Positions 33,781-46,124 of a stretch of 64,000 bases of DNA are shown here, one piece after another. Position 1 is the stretch's first letter. The number at the start of each line of letters is the position of its first letter. The notes below the pieces were generated by a model. It was given only the letters and a program-made list of their open reading frames with translations. It was not told the DNA's origin and made no database searches. Made by a program: the position numbers and the translations under genes. The DNA is from Euryodendron excelsum (taxonomy: Eukaryota > Streptophyta > Magnoliopsida > Ericales > Pentaphylacaceae). The stretch lies in assembly GCA_033060915.1 (NCBI GenBank), contig CM065378.1, forward strand, positions 54,759,501 through 54,823,500, written 5' to 3'.

Positions 33781-34023
33781 CTACCACCAACTGCTCTTAC
33801 ATTTCATTTTCGCTCTCTTTACTCTGAAGTTTCTGCTGTGTGTCATGCATGGAACAAGAGCTAAAGCATTAATAAATGCTCGGGCATTCACAGACCCATT
33901 TTCAGCTAACCAGAAGTTCTCTCTCTGTTCTGTAACCTGCCAAGGCCACCCATAACCGGGAAACCCAGCTTCCTTTTCCCCATCATGTACTTTGTTCTTG
34001 ATCTCTTCTATTTCTCTACCCAT
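33781..34023 (-). CDS. Hypothetical protein, 80 residues, possible first exon
   Basis: The frame opens at ATG 34023 and begins MGREIEEIKNKVHDGEKEAG, then FPGYGWPWQVTEQRENFW, and ends with a basic tail. Upstream on the same strand come a pyrimidine-rich leader and a TATA box about 175 bp away, which fits a transcribed plant gene better than a chance frame. The Trp/Gly-rich middle is unlike the low-complexity frames around it. I recognise no family. The basic C-terminal tail may be read-through into an intron. Expression evidence would settle it. Confidence 0.4.
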   Translation of the reverse strand: MGREIEEIKNKVHDGEKEAGFPGYGWPWQVTEQRENFWLAENGSVNARAFINALALVPCMTHSRNFRVKRAKMKCKSSWW

Positions 34024-34197
34024 ATCGAACCCCTATTTCTACACGTTCTAGAGTGAAGTTTAAAAAGTTTGGGGCTACGATTGCATGATCGGAGGGCTAG
34101 GGCTTCATAATTCTAAATCTGCTAGGGGTTGGTAGAGAGAGAATAAAGATGATGAAAAAGGCAGAGGGGAGATTGATTGTAGTGGAAAGACATTGCT

Positions 34198-34207
34198 CTA
34201 TTTATAC
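34198..34207 (-). promoter_or_regulatory. TATA box candidate for the 33.8-kb frame
   Basis: The minus strand reads GTATAAATAG, a near-ideal plant TATA box, followed by a CT-rich leader with CTTTATTCTCTCTC before the ATG. Confidence 0.4.
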
Positions 34208-34212
34208 TTTTA

Positions 34213-37200
34213 GCAATCTATATTGCCTCGGGTGAACGTGAGTATTCTCTTTTTATTTTTTTTTCTTTTTCCCCTTTTTTTCTCTCTCTCTGGATCTTGT
34301 CTATATGTATATATGATGTATGTACCCTTTAGCTTACACATTTTAGCCCTTTCCTTCTCGAGGGTTGTGGCCGTTGGGTCATTTTTGTGGGTGGTTTCTA
34401 GAGAGAGGAGGTGAGATGTTGGTATAGAGAGTGGTTTGTAGAGAGAGACTTGGATTTCTACCACCAGGTTCGACTATAGAGAAAAGAGAGAAGGTTGCTA
34501 CTGAGATGGTCTCTAGAGCAAGGATGAGCTCAAGCTAATCGGTTAAATATTCATGCTCTCTCTCTCTAATTCTTTCGGCTTTGCAAAAGGGTGGTTTTGT
34601 ACTAAGATTTAGGTCTATTAGGGGTAGTTTTGCCCCCAAGTTAAGAGTTATTGTGAGGTGGATTTCTATAAGTTTTGGTGGTTTCAGGGAGAAAGCTGCA
34701 TTTTCATGGTGCTTCAAGGATCTGAGTGACGGGTCAGAGAAATTTGGGGTTGGGTTTTTGGGTGAGGTTTGCTTCAGAGTTACAGGAAATTGGTGGATTT
34801 TGTTTATAAACGTCAAAGTGCCTAGAAAAGTTTGACCATGTTGTTTTATCTTGTGAATCTGAGCCTAGGAGAGTTTCTCTTCGTTTTCCCATCTATTCCT
34901 TGCTTCTCTCTTTTTCTCTTTTTCTCTTTCACACACACAAATTCATGTAGTTTTCCTGGCTTGGTTTTTGCACTCGACACCCATTTTGGCTTGCATCACA
35001 TACATTACACACCAGTGAGACCTTTTTTTAAGGCTAATTTTTGGATGAAAGTTGCTTTGATTCATTTAGAGAATAACCAAAATGTATTCGTAGAGAAGTT
35101 CAATTGAATTTCTTTCGTTTTTTGGTTAATGCTTAGTTTTGTTTTCTGCATTGGGTGACTAACTATTTGTTTTTGTTTTTGTTTTTTGTTCTCTATTGCA
35201 TGCAGTGAATCATAAGATATATTTGATTTTGATAACTTCAAGAAAGTTCTTGCCAATGATGTCAAGGCCAGTAGAGGAGAAGTGGATGCCAGTTAATATC
35301 ATCCCTCAATGGAGTGCACATTACCTTAGACGGTATGAAAAATTGCCTTATTTGTACTTTGTATATGCTTATTTGGCTTTTGATTGATTGCCCATTCACT
35401 GGTTTCTAAGGAAGATAGGGTTAGGGATTTGTAAAGGTTCAATTTGTGAGATCTATTGTCACTACCCCTCCCTCCTCCAACACACAAACACACATGTCCG
35501 AGGCATTTTATTTTTTCTACTGAGAATATAAGGTTCTTCTTCCTCAAATAAATAAATGATTAAATACTGAACGAATGTATTATTATGTTGTTTTCCATAT
35601 CTGATATGATTTCCTAGCCTTTCTATCTATATGGATATGTAGATTTTAGGTGTATAAGTTGTTTTAATATTTGGCATAATTTTTACATTCTTCGAAAGAA
35701 ATGACGTTGAAGACGCGATATGGTTGTCACTTGTCAAAGTGAGAAATAAATGCTTTATTTTGATTCAAGATTTGCTGAGTAGAGAAACTGGGAGTTTGTT
35801 AGTGGTGCTTTGGCAGGGGCTTTGTTGATGATCTTGATAGCAATGGAAAAAGAGAAAGAATATATATATATACGAATGATATCTTTAGGAAAAATTATTC
35901 TGTCCTCCATGAGCATTATGTTACTTCTCCTCCTCTGACAAAGTAGTAACTCTATGATGTTTTATTAGTGTAACTCCAAGTTATTGGTTAAATTGGAGGT
36001 TCTGCCATTGTGCACTATGGGTCTGAACATCCATGGTTGTATCAACAATTGTAATATGGAAACTTGAAGGTACCAAAACGTCAAAAACCCAATGAAGAGA
36101 TAATTCCAGGACATCCTTGAAAGTAATCCATCATGATCATTTTTTTTTTTTTTGCCATGCTTATCATTTCGTTTTTCATTTTTCTTGAAAAAACAGTATT
36201 CATTTGCATTGAGTTGCTCATAAAAGACCGTATTTTTTTTGTTTCTAAAATTTGTATTAATTCATATGATGAACCAATTTGTTTAATTTCCTTTATTGCT
36301 GGTAGCTTGATAGAACTTAGATGGGAAGTTCAATATACTCACGATAATTAATTTTTAGTTTATTTTGAAAATTTATATTTGTCATTTGTTTAGATGTTTA
36401 ATTTTATTTATTTTATTATTATTTTTAAATGAGGTAGAATGCTGTGACCATCAACAATTTGTTTCGTATAATTGTATTTCTTTAGATTGAATGGATGGCT
36501 TGATATGTCTTTGAAGATTCTCGTATGTTTGAGGGATCCATCTAAGTTGTGTGTTTGGATTGCACTCTCTCTCACACGCAAACAAAGAGTGAAATTAGTA
36601 AGTTTTTTTTTTATTAAACTCTGTAAGAGTAGTTGAGATTTTGGAAAAAATGTAGGGAACGTATTGCGTTGCTGAAACTCGAGGGATTGAGGAAAATAGA
36701 GGTTACAAGGAGTTTCTGATTATATGTAATGTGTTGTTATGTGAAGTATGTGTATTCTAGCTGGTTTGATTTTACTTCCCTTTCTTTCTTTTTCCTTTAG
36801 TACAAGGATACAGTGATATGGACCAAATTTCATTATCAGTACAGAATGTATATAAGTTCAAGATTTTGTTAGGGAGTACAGAGTGTACAGAGTGTCGTAG
36901 ACATGGGTTATCCTAAGACCAAATTATCCATGTCTATTGATAGAGCTTATCTCATATTTCAGTGCGAGTCATTTATTTAAAAACAAAATATCAATCATGT
37001 CTTTTATATACAAAAATACCACTGCAACATTATTAATTTTCTATACAAGGTTTGGAAGACAAAAACTCTTGAGCCTTTTATCTGTCAAAACAAGCATAAC
37101 CCATCTCCCTCTCTTATCTCTCCCACAAAAACACTTACTGGATTTCCAAACCCATCTTCCTGTCTCTGTCACAAAACAGTCCACCGAACTTCCATGCTCA

Positions 37201-39315
37201 GCAGAACCTCACGCCCATTCTCTGTTGCTGCACAGTCACCCACAACAGCTACACCGTCCTCTTCGTTCTCCCCTATTTCTCTCTCTATAGCAGTAGGCAC
37301 AATACTTCTCTCTGTAAGGGATAGGAGACCCACGTGTGTTTCCGTGGGAACCATCAACTTCCACCATGTTAGCCAGTGGATACACTCTCTCCCACCCGTA
37401 TGTACTCCACATAGATTTACTCTTCTTCTTCTTCTCTCTCTCTATATATATATAGATAAAAACCTGCGGCTTGCTTTGTATTTCGTATGCCCTCTTATTG
37501 AAATACCTCAACACTTACCACCTCCAGTTTCCATAATCACCATTTCACTCTTCATACGCCATGCCCCACACAACGTATGAGCAACACTTTTCAACTACAT
37601 GCATGGGACTGAAACTAAGGTGGAAATTTTATGCTCCCCCACTTCTCTTGTGAATACTTTGGGGATCAAGACTTCAAGGTGGGTTCTGAAAATTAAACTG
37701 CACTCCTTATCAGAGGTTGTCGAGCAACTACCGCAACTAAAATAATTGAATTACAAATTTACCCATAAAGAAATACCATTTTTGGTTGAGGAAAAACCCT
37801 CTCTGTTTTCTTGCCAGAAGCCACTATTGTGAACCCACGACAATCCTACCATTGCCAACACCATTACCTCCTTCCTCACCTCTTCTCTCTCTCTCTCCAA
37901 CCACCTCCTTCCCCCCACTCCACCTCGTTTCACCCAACCGGCCTAGCCACCCACCAGACCTATTCAATGGAGCCCGTCCTAGCCCTCCTCGAAACTTCAG
38001 CCACCACCGTCATCGTCGCCAGATCCACCAAATCAGGTTGCTAGATAAGTCATTGCCGTTGCCAAATCGATTGTTGTCGTTGCAGAGCTCTCCCTTTCTA
38101 CTCTTCCCTCTCTCTCATCAGCTCTCAATTAATATCTCTGCATAATTTCTAAAGTTCCAACATGAGGGATAGATATGTATATATATACACACAACCCTAT
38201 ATATAGATAATGTGGGTTTTGGTGCTGGGAGACTACTGTTTATTTGGGTGTTTGATTATGGTATTCAATTACAGCTACTTTGGGGGTGGTTCTATTGGGT
38301 GGGTTTAGGAAAACTGAGACCCAGTAAAGAAAAAAAAAACCAGTAAAGAAAAAAAAAAAAAAACCAGAGACCCAGCAGAATTGGTTTGGAATTTCTATTT
38401 CGTTGATAAGTCTATCGCAAGAGAGAGAGAACGCAATGTAATTATTGGAATGTGAGGAGTAATTTTTGGATAGTCAGCGTAATTTACCCTACTAATCTAT
38501 CAATCCATGGAAAGTCCATGTATGTGTGATCTCCTAAGAGAAATCTTCTTCCTCCATTTCCTGACAACATGGTGAGGCTCATGTCCGAAGGAATGTTTTT
38601 CATGACTTTGGCTTTTTTTCTTTTTTGATAAAAACAAAAAATATGAATATAGGCTACTCCACACATTTGTTAGGGAGCATTGCCTCTCAACACCACATAG
38701 TCATCTACGAAAAACTTACCTCATCTACGTTGGGGCCAAAATTTAGGTTCTACTGTGTGCTCTGAGTGCTTGAAGTTTGTTGATCTCACAGATTAGGATT
38801 AGTTAAATATAACTTTTCAATAAACAAGTAAACTTAAATTTTTGTAAAAGTTAAAAAATATAATTGGTAAGTTTTTGAGTTGTTCATTTCTACGACCTAT
38901 CATATCTTAAATTTATAGGATTAGTTTAATAGAACATTTCATTTCTATTATATTAGAATCTACTCCTTTTTCACTTTAAATGTCTACTTGTAAATTCCTA
39001 TAGTGGAACTCTATTTGTGGCACAGGATTGTGAAATTGGCTACATAGTAGAATCTACTTGAAGGGGTTATTAAATATTTTATTGAACAAACAACACGTAC
39101 TTTTAAGAAATTAAAGATCTATCAAAGTGAAATCTAATAAAAAATATATATTTAATTTCCAATTGTTGTTGTTTGTTATAATTGGTAAAGCCTTAATATG
39201 GTACGTGATTTATTTTATTTCTTTTGTTTTCTATTTCATAGATCAAAAGGTAGAATCCCAATTTTATAAATATCTTATAGAATGATCAAAATAAACACAC
39301 TAGATATATATACAC
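34213..39315. other. Long gene-poor stretch
   Basis: No domain is recognisable. Pyrimidine-rich segments (34250-34290, 37080-37450, 37780-38110) give short Ser/Pro-rich frames. After a TGCATGCAG acceptor at about 35207 a frame reads DFDNFKKVLANDVKASRGE to a stop, a weak last-exon candidate. TA-rich microsatellites lie near 35861 and 37442. Bases 36890-36915 repeat the GTCGTAGACA motif of 21290, and 38512-38570 repeats 5795-5850. Confidence 0.35.
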
Positions 39316-39840
39316 TAGGGTTGTACAAAAAAATTAAAAGACCTGAGAACCAAGCCAGCTTGACTTCCACGGGTTGGTTCAGTTCGGGCTTATGAAAGGT
39401 TCAGTTATATTATTGGTCTTAGACTAAGTAAATGATTGATTCGATTCAATTAGCATTCTTGAGATCCGACCGATCCAACACTCAATTTATGCAGGTTACA
39501 AAATTTTATATACTTATTATATATATCTCTTTGCATTTGTTGTTGCATATACATAGTTGATTTGTTTTGTATTTTTTTTTTTAATTTTTAAAAATTAAGG
39601 ATACAAAGCTGAGGCTATTTTTTAAATTTAATTTTAATTGAATAAATCAAGATATAAGTAAAATAGGGAACCGAACCCCAATGAACCTAAACCAAATCAT
39701 GAACTTACCCGAACCAATTTGAATCGACTTGGGTCAATTTAGTGTGATGGTTTTGTAACTTTGTTCTGGGACCAATAATGTGGAGCCAATCAAGATTAAT
39801 TCGATTTTTGATTTCCCGAATCGACCCATGGACACCCCTA
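39316..39840. mobile_element. MITE-like element with TAGGGGTG-type ends
   Basis: The left end is TAGGGTTGTAC and the right end, on minus, is TAGGGGTGTCCATGGG. Such ends are familiar from hAT-like MITEs. No 8-bp duplication is visible, so this is tentative. A related end (CTAGGGGTGTGCA) occurs at about 62123. Confidence 0.4.
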
Positions 39841-39984
39841 AGCTTATACCCTATGAAAAGGAGAGAGAGTGGATGAAAATAAATATCTCAAATTGAAGAA
39901 AATTAATGAGATAATAAAAAATGGAATGACTGTAATTCTTGGGGGATTTATGTGGTGAATAACAACTATGGTTTTTAGTGCATA

Positions 39985-40212
39985 GTGATTAGATTTATAT
40001 CTGTTGTCAAAAAATTACCATTTGAATTTTTGTCAGTGGTTGGTATGATTGTTGTATGGAAACCTGCTAACAGCCCACTGCCCTCCAACTTCTTAGTAAG
40101 TTTGCTTAACCCCTCGGTTATAATAATGAATAGAAAAGAGAATAGTGGCTCCCCTTGTCAAAGCTCCCCTGGAGCTATGGAAGAAGCGTGTGGGGGAGCC
40201 ATTTCTCTATGA
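39985..40212 (-). pseudogene. L1-type LINE reverse transcriptase fragment
   Basis: On the minus strand the frame reads ELxQGEPLFSFLFIII, a damaged form of the LINE RT motif RQGDPLSPxLF, followed by TEGLSKLTKKLEGSGLLAGF. This is the fingers/palm part of a plant L1 polymerase. It has one stop in the motif. It lies left of the C-terminal LINE piece at 41.6 kb although both are on the minus strand, so the two are not one collinear element. Confidence 0.7.
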
Positions 40213-40229
40213 AAGTGTAGGGTACTAAT

Positions 40230-40754
40230 TGTGACTATTCTAAGTGTCACTTAAAAAGCAAATAAGTGGCATTTGCCAGTGCCAATAGTAGCGCCATTAG
40301 AGGAATCTCTACTAACACTTATCATCTCTATTGGAGACACAATTGAATGCCACTAAGAGGAGGAGCAATGACACTTTGAGGGCCACTAAATGATAAGTCT
40401 AGTGGCATTTACAAGCACTAGAATAATATTCAATTGTGGCATTTAAAGTTCTATTAAGGGAATCATATAATGTCATTTTTTAAAAAGGAAGTTATATTCA
40501 AGGGCATTTGAAAGCACCACCAATGGTGTCTAACATAACACTCAAAAGTGCCAAAAAAACTCTTAAGCGATCTTATTATTCTAGTCGCACTTACAAGTGC
40601 CAATGAAATGCCACTAGTACCTAGGGTGGCATTGGTATCGACATATTGTTTGCATTTTTTGAAAATGCCACTAGATTTAAAATAAAAAAAAGTCACTGTA
40701 GGCATTTTTTAGTGGCACTTTTGGCTGCCACTGAATAAAGATTTTGTTGTAGTG
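40230..40754. mobile_element. CACTA element end with subterminal repeats
   Basis: The right terminus read on minus is CACTACAACAAAATC (40754-40740). Inside, short motifs of the type AGTGGCATT and AGTGCCA recur on both strands more than ten times, as in CACTA subterminal arrays where transposase binds. The left terminus is not seen, so the element is truncated. ATA follows the end at 40755. Confidence 0.72.
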
Positions 40755-42430
40755 ATACTTTCGTCCGAAGTTCCCACAGTACTGGCTGAAGTTATTAAAC
40801 ACCTCTATATGCATAGGTTTATCTCTTAGCATAGATGGACTCTTACGGTGATGGAGGCCGAACACACACAAAGTGTTATTGGCCCCCAATAGGTCGTTAG
40901 GTCAAACATGTTGTGTTTGGTGTGATCCAAAAATCTGCCAGTAACCATAACACAATGAGCGTAGTAGTACCACCACCATCACCATTGCCATGAAGCTAAG
41001 AAGCATGGATACTTATGAAAAAGTGTTGTGTTCATATCAGACACTCCCAATACGTATTAGACACGCGTCCAAATGTATCACGTGTCCAAATGTATTATGA
41101 AAATAGTCTGTGTTTACCTCTCATCTAGCTTGGCTTGTACTAGCATTTCCTTTTCTTTTATTGTCCTTCAATTTCATCCTTTTATTTTCACTTCATGTGC
41201 TACAGGCTTGGTTAGTTTTGTGCTTTTCCACTGAGATATGTAGTACATAATGGTGCCCTTGATTGAATACATCTCAATTTTCACTAATGTGTATACTATT
41301 CTATAAAGGCAACATGTCACTTGCTGTTACCTCTTCGGGAAGCCCTATTTGGTTTTGTTATTCTTGAAATCGCCTGAAAATCCAGCAAATTATGTTATTC
41401 TCTTGAAATGTATGTGGATAACATTATTTTGGTGAGCTGAGTAATATAGTTAAAAGAGAATAAGCATTATACATGAATACAAGGGGCATACTCCAGGCAT
41501 ATGAAACAAGGATGGAGGCCATCTAAAGTCAAGCAAAGCTATATGAAGTTATGATACTAAACAAAGTACAAGCTCCACGGCAAACTAAAATAAAGTCAAC
41601 TCAAAAACCTTGACGATGAGAAGATAGTTAATCCCATGGATTAGCCTTAGAATTTGCTTATCCTTGGAAGTTGCTTATTCTTGACAGTACGCATGCCTTG
41701 ATTTCCTTGGTAATGGAGTTCATAACCTTGTAGCTGTTTTGGAAAGTTCCAACATTCCTGTCCTTCAAAGAAGTACAAACACAAGCACTAAGAGGCAAAC
41801 CTGCCAATGACCTTTGGCAGGCTTTTACCTTTTAAGTTTGCTGCAGCCCACAAGATCACCTCATGCCATTTTCACATATGCCACTGCTCTAAGTCACAAG
41901 GAATGCTATTTCTCAGCTCCATTAAGTCAATAGAATTGGCTCGAGGCAATACAGAAGCATTTTCCAAGACAACAGCCGCAAACTTGGCTTCTCTGCCTAG
42001 ACCTAAATTATAGATAATTCTCTGTCCATATATCACTGCAGAAATAGGTCCCATTGGCACCAAACCACAAAGAGGTATCATTCCCCATCTCCAGAAATGT
42101 ACTTCATTTTGCCTCTAATTATAACATCTTGCTCCAAGGCCATGAACAATCTCTAGGGGAAACGACTGTCCAAAAGTTCCTCCCTTTCAAAACTCCATGC
42201 TGGACCCCAATGTGATCATATAGACTGATTATCATCATTCAAAATATTCCATGAATGCTTCGCGATAGCAGCCTTATTCTAATCCTCAAGTCTCCTTTTG
42301 CCCATACCTCCTTCCTCTCTAGGAGTGCACATAGATTTCCTGGGAACTTTAGCTCCTCTAGACTTCAGATCAACTCCATTTCAGAGAAAACCCGAGGAGC
42401 ATGTCAAGTACCTTTCCTTACCTTCATCGT
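40755..42430. repeat. Duplicated segment, copy 1 (partner 46.1-47.1 kb)
   Basis: Starting at the CACTA end, landmarks recur in order at 46161 onward: GATACTTTCGTCC, CATAGGTTTATCTCTTAGC, CTCTCATCTAGCTT, TACTATTCTATAAAGGCA and GAGAAAACCCGAGG. The partner has deletions, mainly of the LINE part. Confidence 0.75.
41640..42430 (-). pseudogene. L1-type LINE, C-terminal part
   Basis: On the minus strand, across two frames, the typical plant L1 C-terminus can be followed: DCSWPWSKML, then GNDTSLWF, then GPISAVIYGQRIIYNLGLGR and SIDLMELRNSIP (42081-41872). Plant LINEs carry this region behind the RT. Many stops and at least one frame change make it inactive. No poly-A tail or target duplication could be placed. 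Confidence 0.72.
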
Positions 42431-43354
42431 GAGGAAATTTAATGTCGCCCAGACCCAATGTGATCATTTTAAAATTATTTCCAATGACAAATATAACGAT
42501 ATTATTTGAATACCTGTGAATCCTAATATTTTTAAAATATTTATACAAAACTAAATTTAATGTCAAATTATTACATAATGAAATTATGTTTTACCTAAAG
42601 AACCAATAGCTATTTCCACCATTTTCATCTCATGACTCTAATATAATTTCATATTACTTACGAACATAGGTGATGAATGATATATCGATGTTATGACAAA
42701 ATTGTTTTCACGATTAAATTCTATGGGGTTTTGCTTGCCAGAGTTTTTTTTTCCAAACAAACATTGGTAGGTCTAATAAAATTAAGTTATCATATTTTAT
42801 TATTTAATAAAAGATGATTTATGTACTTATTTAACAATGCTATAGGTGTCCATCTTCAGCAATCGGATTGATAATATATATACTTGTTTGTATTCCTTGA
42901 GGATCATCCTCACAACAACTTAAAGTTCCTTAAATCTATTCTTAAGCTATTAAAGCCTTTGAACTCTGTCAACTCACGTGTGGAAGGAAGGAGCATGAAC
43001 TCTTAAAATGAATTAAACTTTGTCAACTTATATTAGTTATGATAGTACATGGTTTAGGTAAAATTAATGCTTAAAAAATGAATCAATAAAATATGTAAGT
43101 TCACTCAGTGGAAACAAAAATGAAGAAATAACCTCTTAGAAAGTCTATCAAAGCAGCCTTGTCGTGTCTTACCATTTATGTCACTGCCTGAAACAAAGGA
43201 TTAAAATCCATAGAAAGTTCATAAATAACAGTTGAAGTAGAAGAAAAATTAGGTTAAATGACTCAGGTTTGCACAAGGAAGAGCAAAGAGGTGAGCATAA
43301 TGCACCATACCTTACATATTCATTCAAACTATTAAAGCACTTAAAAGGATCAAT
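42431..43354. other. AT-rich spacer
   Basis: No gene or repeat edge recognised. Confidence 0.5.
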
Positions 43355-43469
43355 TCTCTCTCTCTCTCTCTCAAGCTTTCACTCTCTAAAAATTTTGGCG
43401 TTACATATACGTATTATTAAAAAAGTATAGAAAAGGTTTGATTGTCTCTCTCTCTCTCTCTCTCTCTCA
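43355..43469. repeat. Paired TC microsatellites
   Basis: TC runs at about 43355-43372 and 43444-43468, separated by a TA-rich stretch. Confidence 0.9.
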
Positions 43470-43827
43470 AACTCTTTCTAAAAAACACAAAAAAAACGCG
43501 TCCTCTCTCAAAGTTTCTCTCTCAAAATTTTCTATTAAGACATTAAAATATGTTACAGTCTTGTACTCGTGTATTTCGTGTTGGAACTTTAATATAGAGC
43601 CCCCCTTTGCTTGCCTGCAGTTGTGATACACGAGTTAGGCTTTTTGTAGTAGTACAATACAATGGATGTTTGTGTTTGTGCACATGTTAATAAGAGTATG
43701 CATAAACATGTCAATAGTTATATATATGCAATAGCATGAAGCTCCCAAAATTGAGTGAAATAGAAATGTAGAGAGATAGTAGTTGTCACATCAAATGTGG
43801 ACTACAAAATGTAGAAACGTAGAAGTG

Positions 43828-44351
43828 CAAGCATTTAGGAAGCACGAACACACCGTTTAGAGTGCCGTATCCGTGTCGAACACATGACGGACACACATAC
43901 TCCTTGGACACGCTGGAGCGCATGTCCAATATTTTTGCTGATATTTTATTTAGTAGACACTTCTTGGGCACATCATGGACACACGTGTCCACTAATTGGA
44001 CACGTTTTGGGACATGACGAGATTGAAATGTTCTTATTAAAAGTATTAATGGAGTCGAATTTATAAATTTTAAAACTTTAAAATACCAAAACATAGAACA
44101 CCTAAATACAATTCTTCAAATCCTTAACTTATTAGTTGTTATATTATAATTGTGAACTTATTGTTTTCATTTTATTTTTGATGATTTATCACTTTTATGT
44201 TCATATACATAACAAATAAAAATATGAAAAAAAAAATTTTGTCGTGTTCCTGCTGTATCTGTTTTCTCATTTTTTAAAAATATTGTGTCCCGTATCTGTA
44301 TCTGTGTCTATATCTATATTCGTGTCCGTATGTGTACTTCTTAGGCAAGCA
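43828..44351. mobile_element. Inverted-repeat element, GTGTCC-rich
   Basis: The ends (plus TGCAAGCATTTAGGAAGCAC and minus TGCTTGCCTAAGAAGTACAC) are inverted and similar. The interior repeats GACACG/GTGTCC motifs. A related fragment lies at 41039-41110. A common plant repeat type; superfamily uncertain. Confidence 0.55.
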
Positions 44352-44647
44352 TCTTTGAGTAGTTGCCCGGTGTGAAATGGGATTCAAAAGCACATAACAC
44401 AAAGCTATTAGCGAGAAATTAGGGAGAGAATTACAATATATAATATAGATGCATTAAAGAGAGTTTTTTGGTTTACATAAAGATACATAAATTTAATTTT
44501 TAGTCCAATCAAATTGCAACCTATGTATTTCAACATTATGAAATTTTAAAATTTGAGAAAGTTGGATAGAGAAATTTAACCTTAAAGGCTGGCAACCAAT
44601 TGCTACAGTATATAATATAAATATATTGCTATAATATAGAGTATAAA

Positions 44648-44868
44648 TGTGAGACCCCAATTTTCTAAATTATTATCGTGTATATATTTGCATCACTTTT
44701 AAGTTTTTATTCTAAAAAAAATTATTTTGGTCTTCAAGAGTATATTTACTCTCAAAGAGTCTATTTTACTCTCCACTGCTTTCCCTCCCTTTATTTTCCT
44801 TTCCCCCTTCATGCTCTTGGGTCACAAGATCCAGACAGAATGGTATCAAAGGTCTAGGTTCGAATACC
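44648..44868 (+). repeat. Possible LTR remnant with primer-site-like end
   Basis: It starts TGTGAGACCCCAATTTTC, a start seen in plant gypsy LTRs, and is followed at 44841 by TGGTATCAAAGG, close to the tRNA-Met primer site. The distance is short for an LTR, so it is truncated or mis-called. CTAGGTTCGAATACC nearby also resembles a tRNA B box. Confidence 0.35.
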
Positions 44869-46124
44869 TTGTGGCCTTGGGTGGAGGTTTAGACCTCAAA
44901 GTAGTTTGAATGTGTTATGTTTGGTGTATTGTATGTGATTGGTAATGGGTAATATGTTATGTGGTAATGTGTTCATTTTTTGTAAAGTTTATATGCTTAA
45001 GAATATGTTACGTGTTAAGTTACATTTGAAAATGATGATTTTAAATGAACGCCAATATCTTTTTTATTTTATTTTTATGTTCTGTGTATATGAAATGTGT
45101 TATGATGTGATGCGTCGCATGATTATACAACTAAAGGGACTTGTATTTATTCCAACTTATCCATGAGCACTTGATTAAAAATGGTAAGAGGTAAAAGTAA
45201 AGGCACCACTTGTATTGACTGAAATGAGATGTGAGTAACCCCACGTTGAGAAATCAGCTTGTGTGAGAAGGTTTTTAAATAAACAATATCATGTTAAATG
45301 TTTAGAATATCATTCAATCACAAGAGCATGAAGGCCTAGTTCGAAGCCAATGTGTTATATGATGTGATTTGACATCTTAAGTGATATAAGGTTAGACATG
45401 TTGGATTTGTTGAGCATAACTATTATAGGTGTGTAATTGGATCGTTGATTGTATGAAACTTGGTGAGTGGTATATGTGTGAACACAAGATATATGCATAG
45501 GGAGAAGAATACAATAACAATTGGGATGTCTTCCTTTATGAATTATCTTTATAGTAAGTATTATGTTTATATGGGTATAAAAACATGTGTTACATTATTA
45601 AAAGAAAAGAGAATGAGATGAAAATAAGTGGGTAAAAAAAAAGAACAACTTAAATATTTTCAAAATTATCTCATATATAATAAGGAATGCTAACTGATAC
45701 GAGAACACTAACCCCCCTTGAAAGGAAAGATAAGGATTTTTTTTAATGCATCAATGTTTCTGGGAAAATCGCACTGGTGGGTTTTGAGTGTTTTGAATGA
45801 TTTAGTAAGGTGATAAACCTTTGGCTCTAAACTATACTTGGAAAGGACTCGGGAAATTGCTACATCGTGGGTAAGTTGTTGCATAATGGATGGATTAACG
45901 GGATTGGATTGAATTGAATCAATGAGGCAGTTAAAGCAACATCAAAATTAGATTGTGGTGGGATATCAAACAGAATCAAGGCAGAGAAATCGTCAACGGA
46001 AAGGAAGGAGCATATGTGGGTTCTTGATGATTTTAACCACTGGAAAAGGGTGGTACAGTTATAATGCATACATTTTTATTTCATTATAACATTCATACAT
46101 GCTAGTTGCATCTATCAGAGATAT
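44869..46124. other. AT-rich spacer
   Basis: Short frames only, for example 44939-45166 plus and 45860-46069 minus, with no motif. Confidence 0.45.

Noticed and set aside
44841..44870. Possible tRNA or SINE
   Set aside because: A B-box-like GGTTCGAATACC is present, but no A box at proper distance, no cloverleaf and no poly-A tail; a primer-site remnant explains it better.
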